Assembly (NCBI GenBank): GCA_964580305.1
Contig: CAZOKL010000027.1
Coordinates: 1 to 25,055, forward strand
Source of the DNA: Phocaeicola_A sp964580305
GTDB taxonomy: Bacteria > Bacteroidota > Bacteroidia > Bacteroidales > Bacteroidaceae
Length of the DNA stretch: 25,055 bases
Direction of reading: 5' to 3'
Shown: piece after piece, positions 23,029-25,055 of the stretch
Layout: every line of letters starts with the position of its first letter
Position numbering within the stretch: position 1 is the first letter of the stretch
Translations under genes and position numbers: made by a program
The notes under the pieces: generated by a model
What the model was told of the DNA's origin: nothing
Databases searched by the model: none
The model's input: the letters and a program-made list of their open reading frames with translations, nothing else

Positions 23029-25055
23029 ATGATAGACCAAGCCACCATCGACAAGATTATGGACGCCGCACAAATCGTCGACGTCGTGTCAGAATTTGTC
23101 ACGCTGCGCAAGCGCGGTGTGAACTATGTCGGGCTGTGCCCGTTCCACAGCGAAAAGACACCTTCGTTCAGCGTGTCGCCCTCCAAGGGGCTGTGCAAGT
23201 GCTTCAGTTGTGGCAAGGGGGGCAATGTCGTGCATTTCATCATGGAACACGAGCAACTCTCTTACTATGAGGCGCTGAAATGGTTGGCCCGGAAATACAA
23301 CATTGAAATCAAGGAACGTGAACTGACAGAGGAGGAGAAGCATGCCCACAGCGTGCGTGAAAGCATGTTCGTTGTGAACGACTATGCGCGCACTTACTTC
23401 CAGAACATCCTGCGCAACCATGTGGAGGGACAGACTGTCGGCATGACTTACTTCCGTCAGCGCGGATTTCGTGACGACATCATCACAAAGTTCCAGCTGG
23501 GCTACTGCCTCAACCAGCATGATGCCTTCGCCCGTGAAGCCCGGCAGAAGGGCTATCAGGCGGAATACCTGGTGAAGACGGGCCTGTGCTATGCCCGTGA
23601 CGACGGCTCCCTGCGCGACCGCTTCTGGGGGCGCGTCATCTTCCCCGTCCACACCCTGTCGGGCAAGGTGGTGGCCTTCGGCGGACGTGTGCTCAAGGCC
23701 GATGCCAAGACGGCCAAGTATGTCAACTCTCCCGAGTCGGAAATCTATCACAAGAGCAGCGAGCTTTATGGCATCTACTTTGCCAAGCAGGCCATCGTGA
23801 AGCAAGACCGTTGCTTCCTTGTGGAGGGCTACACGGACGTCATCTCCATGCACCAGTCGGGCATCGAGAACGTGGTGGCCTCCTCCGGCACCTCGCTCAC
23901 GCCCGGGCAAATACGTCTCATTCATCGGTTTACGAACAACATTACCGTGCTTTATGACGGCGACATGGCCGGCATCAAAGCATCCTTGCGGGGCATTGAC
24001 ATGCTTCTTGAAGAGGGGATGAACATCAAAGTTGTGCTCCTGCCCGATGGTGACGACCCTGACAGCTTTGCCCGCAAGCACAATGCGACGGACTATCAGA
24101 ATTATATCAACTCCCACGAGGTGGACTTCATCCGCTTCAAGACCAACCTTTTGCTTGACGATGCCGGAAGCGACCCCATCAAGCGGGCCGGACTCATCAG
24201 TGACATCGTGCGGAGCATCTCCGTCATCCCCGACGCCATCGTGCGCTCGGTCTATGTGAAGGAATGCAGCCAGCTGCTGCAAGTGGATGAGAAGTTGCTC
24301 CTGGCCGAAATCGTCAAGCTGAAGGAGGCCCAGGCCGAGAAGGCATTCAAACAGCAGCGCAACGCGCAGACGCAAGGCCGTGAGGGACAACCTGTTGAGG
24401 CACAGGCAGGCACTGACGCTCCGGTGCCGGCTGCTCCTGCGACCACGGCGGCGGAGACACCGGGCACGGAGGTGCCTGCTCCTGCTGCTCCCCATGAGTC
24501 GTTCATCCCCCGCGACAACCCGGAGGACCGTCGCTTCTATCCGCTGGAGAAGCTCATCATGGAGCTGCTCGTGCGCTACGGGGAGCGGGTGATGTGCAAC
24601 GTCACCGATGACGACGGGCATGAGGTTCCCGTCACCGTGGTGGAGTATGTCCACAACGACTTGCAGACCGACGACCTGCAGTTTCACAATCCCCTCCACC
24701 GGCGCATACTGGCGGAGGCGGTCGCCCGCGTACATGACGAAGGCTTCCACACCGAGCACTATTTCAGCACCCATCCCGACCCGGACATCAGCCGCTATGC
24801 CGTCAGTCTTGTGAATGAACGCTACACGCTGAGCAAGTATCACACAAAGAACCAGAAGATTGCCACCGATGTGGAGCGGCTTTACGAGCTCGTGTCTCAC
24901 CTGATGATTGATTTCAAGTATGCCATCGTTGAGGACGAGTTGAAGCACACGCAGCAGGCGTTGCTCAATCCTGAAAACCTGCATGATGAGGCGCGCTACA
25001 TGTCCATCTTGCAGCGTTACAAGGAGCTTTCCGAGGTGCAGCGCATCATGGCCAG
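23029..25055 (+). CDS. dnaG: DNA primase DnaG, N-terminal 675 codons (runs off the window)
   Basis: Synthesises RNA primers at the replication fork. The CHC2 zinc finger has ligands C37, H40, C58 and C61 (CPFHSEKTPSFSVSPSKG then CKCFSC). The primase core follows, with FYCLN-like GYCLN, the RFWGRVIFPVH segment and GGRVL. The TOPRIM motifs are VEGYTD (E266, D270) and YDGDMAGIKAS (D310, D312). Residues about 445-490 are a low-complexity linker rich in Ala, Pro, Thr and Gln, after which comes the C-terminal helicase-interaction region (from HESFIPRDNPEDRRFYPLEKL). The gene is open to the window end, with no stop. It begins 3 bp after the GntR stop and has no separate promoter that I can see. Confidence 0.95.
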   Translation, partial: MIDQATIDKIMDAAQIVDVVSEFVTLRKRGVNYVGLCPFHSEKTPSFSVSPSKGLCKCFSCGKGGNVVHFIMEHEQLSYYEALKWLARKYNIEIKERELTEEEKHAHSVRESMFVVNDYARTYFQNILRNHVEGQTVGMTYFRQRGFRDDIITKFQLGYCLNQHDAFAREARQKGYQAEYLVKTGLCYARDDGSLRDRFWGRVIFPVHTLSGKVVAFGGRVLKADAKTAKYVNSPESEIYHKSSELYGIYFAKQAIVKQDRCFLVEGYTDVISMHQSGIENVVASSGTSLTPGQIRLIHRFTNNITVLYDGDMAGIKASLRGIDMLLEEGMNIKVVLLPDGDDPDSFARKHNATDYQNYINSHEVDFIRFKTNLLLDDAGSDPIKRAGLISDIVRSISVIPDAIVRSVYVKECSQLLQVDEKLLLAEIVKLKEAQAEKAFKQQRNAQTQGREGQPVEAQAGTDAPVPAAPATTAAETPGTEVPAPAAPHESFIPRDNPEDRRFYPLEKLIMELLVRYGERVMCNVTDDDGHEVPVTVVEYVHNDLQTDDLQFHNPLHRRILAEAVARVHDEGFHTEHYFSTHPDPDISRYAVSLVNERYTLSKYHTKNQKIATDVERLYELVSHLMIDFKYAIVEDELKHTQQALLNPENLHDEARYMSILQRYKELSEVQRIMA

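Noticed and set aside
23089..24984. Minus-strand open frame of 631 codons opposite dnaG
   Set aside because: The plus strand encodes an unmistakable DnaG with zinc finger and TOPRIM motifs; the antisense frame is a by-product of GC-rich third positions.

Overview
The window looks like a chromosomal segment of a Bacteroidales bacterium, probably Prevotellaceae-like. The support is the gene set (MurF-alanine racemase fusion, GSCFA protein, DUF4954 protein, Bacteroidetes-type RND pump) and promoters of the Bacteroidetes form TAnnTTTG in front of almost every transcription unit. The genus is inference. I see no tRNA, rRNA, CRISPR array, insertion sequence or prophage. Almost all of the window is housekeeping and envelope genes; the unexplained structure sits between the genes.

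Left part (1-3890): the end of a flavodoxin/FMN-reductase-type gene and its terminator, then a promoter, a doubtful small ORF and an exported alpha/beta hydrolase. A convergent intergenic region with two inverted repeats separates these from dxs (isoprenoid precursor synthesis) on the minus strand. dxs shares a compact back-to-back promoter region with a GSCFA gene.

Envelope part (3891-11152): the GSCFA gene overlaps a MurF-Alr fusion that makes and attaches D-alanine for peptidoglycan. Next comes a polyprenyl-phosphate sugar-1-phosphate transferase that starts exopolysaccharide or capsule units, with a G9 tract upstream of its promoter. A very long perfect hairpin separates it from a convergent minus-strand pair: an LpxH-like phosphoesterase and a GT28-like glycosyltransferase.

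Efflux part (11294-17041, minus strand): a complete tripartite RND efflux operon in the order membrane fusion protein, inner-membrane pump, outer-membrane lipoprotein.

The 599-bp divergent region 17042-17640 between the efflux operon and hflX holds the most unusual signal: seven copies of an 8-bp core (ATGCCCGT or its near reverse complement) spaced exactly 22 bp apart with orientations ++-++-+. I know of no named element that matches it.

Right part (17641-25055, plus strand): hflX overlapping a DUF4954 gene, class I fumarase with its own promoter and a strong terminator, then a short GntR-family regulator 3 bp upstream of dnaG (DNA primase), which runs off the window end.
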